Positions 7,124 to 9,370 of a DNA stretch of 9,370 nucleotides are shown one piece after another. Source of the DNA: Bacteroidales bacterium (lineage in GTDB: Bacteria; Bacteroidota; Bacteroidia; Bacteroidales; WCHB1-69); contig JAFPXF010000099.1 of the NCBI GenBank assembly GCA_017394765.1, positions 1 to 9,370 of the forward strand. The letters are read 5' to 3'. The position numbers and the translations under genes are program-made. The notes under the pieces were generated by a model. It did no database searches. It saw nothing but the letters and a program-made list of their open reading frames with translations, and was not told where the DNA came from. The number at the start of each line of letters is the position of its first letter. Position 1 is the first letter of the stretch.

Positions 7124-8680
7124 TTAGCTATTGGCTATTGACATGGCTGTCTTTAAGCCATCGATGGCGGCGCTCATGATGCCACCGGCATAACCGGCTC
7201 CCTCTCCTATTGGATATATTCCTAACACAGAGGATATTCTATTTTCATTGCGAATAATGCGCACTGGCGAGGAAGAGCGTGTTTCCACGCCCGTCAGCAC
7301 CGTATCGACATTGGCGATGCCGTGCAATTTCTTATCGAGCAGTGGCAACGCCTCGCGCAACGCATGTACGGCATAATCGGGCAGGCAGCGGCTGAAGTCA
7401 CCGTAGTAGAGACCGTGCGGGTAGGAAGGGACTACTTTGCGGTGACGAGTGGCAATCTGACCCTTTAGGAACTCACCCACGAGGTTGCCCGGTGCACGAC
7501 CGTCGCCCGCCATACGGAAGGCCAACCGTTCGTACTTCTCCTGGTATTCTATGCCGTCCAACACCGAACCATGCAGGAAATCTTCCGGCAACACGCTCAC
7601 TAACAGCGCACTGTTGGCGTTGGCCTTGTCGCGTTTGTGCTCGCTCATCCCGTTGGTGACAATCGTGCCTTCCTCGCTGGCGGAAGCCATCACGGTACCG
7701 CCAGGGCACATACAAAACGTATAAACCCCGCGGTTTCCGATGTGAACTACTCCCTTGTAAGAAGCTGGTGGCAAGAGATTTGCGGCAGGGCCGTACTGCA
7801 TCCGGTTTATGTCGCGCTGCAGATGTTCCATACGCACCCCGATGGAAAAAGCTTTGGCCTCCATCAACAGCCCTTTGGTATGCAACATGCGGATAGTGTC
7901 GCGGGCGGAATGCCCCAACCCTAACAGTAAATGGCTGGTTGTAAATGTATTACCATCTTGACAATGCACCACCAATTTGTCCCCATCTTTCTCAAAACCA
8001 TCAAAAAGCGTGTTGAAATGGAATTCGCCGCCCAAGGACTCAATTTCCATGCGGATATTCTTCACCACCTTGGAAAGATAGTCCGTACCCACATGCGGAT
8101 TCTGCTGGTAGGTTACCGACTCTGGTGCGCCATGCTGATAAAACTCGTTGAGTATAAATTGGTTGTATTCGCTATTGACGTTTGTGTTAAGTTTGCCATC
8201 GGAAAAAGTGCCGGCACCGCCCTCGCCGAACTGCACGTTGGAATTGGGGTTCAGCACTTTGGTTAGCAGGAAACGTTGCACCGACTGTTGCCGTTCTTCG
8301 ATGCGCTCGCCCCGCTCAATAATGACGGGATGGGCGCCACAACGGGCGAGATAAAGGGCGGCAAACATCCCTGCGGGTCCAAAGCCGACCACCACAGGCG
8401 GCAGGTCGTGCGCCCATTTGGGATAGGAAAACTCTTGGGCGGGAACACATTCCGTAGCATCGGAGCCCTTCAACAAAGATCGGTATTGGTCGGGGATGGT
8501 GACTTCCACCTGGAAATTGTACAACACGTTATTCTTCTTCCGCGCATCCACCGATTGGCGCACGATACGGAAACCGTTCAAATCCTCTGTACGGATTTTG
8601 AACTGCTTGCAAACCAAGTTTTTAATGTTTTTCTCATTCCCGACAGGAATCTTTATATTCGATAGTTTCAGATGTATCAT
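7124..8680 (-). CDS. FAD-dependent dehydrogenase, COG2509 type (518 aa)
   Basis: This is a predicted cytosolic flavoprotein of a widespread but poorly characterised family (uncharacterised FAD-dependent dehydrogenases); no substrate can be named. Residues 1-85 form a small N-terminal domain typical of the family. The Rossmann dinucleotide-binding motif GFGPAG is at 99-104, with the ribose-binding acidic residue in ERG (Glu122). The family block FGEGGAGTFSDGKL is at 151-164, followed by NPHVGTD (194-200), CMCPGG (323-328) and the C-terminal FAD-binding IGEGAGYAGG (491-500). The length and all blocks fit an intact protein. The ATG at 8680 follows the stop of the cytidylyltransferase gene by 18 bases, so the two are very likely one transcript. 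The 3' end converges on the thioredoxin-hydrolase gene with 13 bases between the stops. Confidence 0.9.
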   Translation of the reverse strand: MIHLKLSNIKIPVGNEKNIKNLVCKQFKIRTEDLNGFRIVRQSVDARKKNNVLYNFQVEVTIPDQYRSLLKGSDATECVPAQEFSYPKWAHDLPPVVVGFGPAGMFAALYLARCGAHPVIIERGERIEERQQSVQRFLLTKVLNPNSNVQFGEGGAGTFSDGKLNTNVNSEYNQFILNEFYQHGAPESVTYQQNPHVGTDYLSKVVKNIRMEIESLGGEFHFNTLFDGFEKDGDKLVVHCQDGNTFTTSHLLLGLGHSARDTIRMLHTKGLLMEAKAFSIGVRMEHLQRDINRMQYGPAANLLPPASYKGVVHIGNRGVYTFCMCPGGTVMASASEEGTIVTNGMSEHKRDKANANSALLVSVLPEDFLHGSVLDGIEYQEKYERLAFRMAGDGRAPGNLVGEFLKGQIATRHRKVVPSYPHGLYYGDFSRCLPDYAVHALREALPLLDKKLHGIANVDTVLTGVETRSSSPVRIIRNENRISSVLGIYPIGEGAGYAGGIMSAAIDGLKTAMSIANS

Positions 8681-8698
8681 TTCCGTTATTTGCGAATT

Positions 8699-9370
8699 TC
8701 AGTTTTCATTTTCAGAAGTATCTTTCAATATCCGTTCAAGTATCTCTGTATCGCCAGGATAGGTGAGTTTGATATTGGAAGTGTCGCCTGGTACTATGAA
8801 AATGGGGATTTCGGGGCAATATTTGTGGAGCACACCGCAGTCGTCGGTACTGGAAAAATCCGGATCCGACAGCGCCTTGCGATAGGCCTCGCGGATCACA
8901 TCGATACGGAAGGCCTGCGGGGTCTGGGCGCAACGCAACTGTTTTCTGTTCGGGATACCTGTGATGACATCGCCATCTTCCGTCACTTCGAAGATGGTGT
9001 CCGTAGCCGGAACCGCCACGGCCACCGCCGAATGGGTCTCTAACGCGGCAACCGTCTCTTTGATAATCCGTTGACTCACCGCTGGACGTGCCGCATCGTG
9101 GAAAATCAGGTTGACATGGTTTGCATTTTCGTAGGCGTTAAGGGCAGCCAGTGTCGAGAAATACCGTTCCGCTCCGCCTGACAATAACTTCTTCACCTTT
9201 TTCCATCCATTTTTGTCGATAATCGCCTGCATCTGAGCAAGATAGTCGGGATGCATGACGACGGCAATCTCGTCAATATCCTCGCAATGTTCAAAGGCCT
9301 CTACGCTATATTCAATAACGGTGCGGCCTGCCAAAGGAAGGAACTGCTTGGGAATCGCCGCCCCGAATCG
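8699..9370 (-). CDS. IspD/TarI-family cytidylyltransferase, 5' end beyond the right edge
   Basis: The frame stays open to the window edge and its first visible residues, RFGAAIPKQFLPLAG, are the CTP-binding signature normally found about 15-20 residues from the N-terminus, so only the start is missing; a TTG at 9334 is not a real start. The 223 visible residues (numbered from the edge) include the SGGAER segment (64-69), HDAARP (91-96), TDTIFE (123-128), QTPQAF (149-154), STDD (174-177) and NIKLT (199-203). The family transfers CMP from CTP to a polyol phosphate: methylerythritol phosphate in IspD (isoprenoid synthesis), or ribitol/glycerol type phosphates in TarI/Bcs1 (cell-surface polymers). 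The GIPNR segment (138-142) and the wording around HDAARP look to me closer to the TarI/Bcs1 branch than to typical IspD, so I give no gene symbol. It is the first visible gene of an operon with the flavoprotein gene. Confidence 0.88.
   Translation of the reverse strand, partial: RFGAAIPKQFLPLAGRTVIEYSVEAFEHCEDIDEIAVVMHPDYLAQMQAIIDKNGWKKVKKLLSGGAERYFSTLAALNAYENANHVNLIFHDAARPAVSQRIIKETVAALETHSAVAVAVPATDTIFEVTEDGDVITGIPNRKQLRCAQTPQAFRIDVIREAYRKALSDPDFSSTDDCGVLHKYCPEIPIFIVPGDTSNIKLTYPGDTEILERILKDTSENEN

Noticed and set aside
7118..7130. Small hairpin sequence TAGCTTTTAGCTA between the convergent genes as a terminator
   Set aside because: The stem is only 5 A/T-rich base pairs with a 3-base loop and no T-run follows on either strand; it also overlaps the stop codon of the flavoprotein gene. 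Too weak to call.
7118..7141. Short direct repeat (CTATTG twice) near the convergent gene ends
   Set aside because: Only 6 bases each and partly coding; nothing suggests a mobile-element scar.
7931..8266. 111-codon plus-strand open frame and similar ones opposite the flavoprotein gene
   Set aside because: All are antisense to conserved FAD-binding blocks and show no domain or plausible start region of their own.
9333..9334. TTG at 9334 as the start of the cytidylyltransferase
   Set aside because: The frame continues to the window edge and encodes the conserved R-x-G...PKQ signature upstream of it, so the true start is outside the window.

Overview
The window looks like an ordinary chromosomal segment of a Bacteroidota bacterium, probably Bacteroidales. 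Three things point there. The sequence TAnnTTTG, the -7 element of Bacteroidota sigma-ABfr promoters, lies in front of three genes. Clear Shine-Dalgarno sites are missing before the starts. The protein types (a very large propeller/outer-membrane-barrel protein, an OmpA-type lipoprotein, a TlpA-type thioredoxin fusion) are typical of the phylum. Coding density is very high: six genes fill the window, no gap exceeds 111 bases, and I see no tRNA, rRNA, CRISPR array, insertion sequence or prophage gene.

Left part (1-5676, all minus strand, transcribed right to left): a phosphohexomutase of the ManB type (4327-5676), then a 1078-residue exported protein (1032-4268), then a lipoprotein with an OmpA-like domain (1-971, running off the left edge). 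The 1078-residue protein joins a peptidase-like domain without a zinc motif, a TolB-like beta-propeller and an Omp85-like C-terminal barrel. The lipoprotein appears to have its own promoter inside the 60-base gap. A TolB-like propeller next to an OmpA/Pal-like lipoprotein recalls Tol-Pal, but that link is an inference.

Centre (5677-7110): a 111-base divergent intergenic region carries facing -7 boxes and two abutting inverted repeats. It serves the mutase to the left and, to the right, a plus-strand gene for an exported two-domain protein: a TlpA/ResA-like thioredoxin with WCPDC fused to an alpha/beta hydrolase that resembles cinnamoyl/feruloyl esterases. This fusion is the most unusual single gene here.

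Right part (7124-9370, minus strand): a two-gene operon, an IspD/TarI-family cytidylyltransferase (cut by the right edge) followed after 17 bases by a large FAD-dependent dehydrogenase of the COG2509 type. It converges on the thioredoxin-hydrolase gene with only 13 bases between.

I found no convincing new defence, mobile or RNA system. The points worth a second look are the two domain fusions, the possible Tol-Pal-like pair, the uncertain substrate of the cytidylyltransferase, and the structured divergent promoter region.
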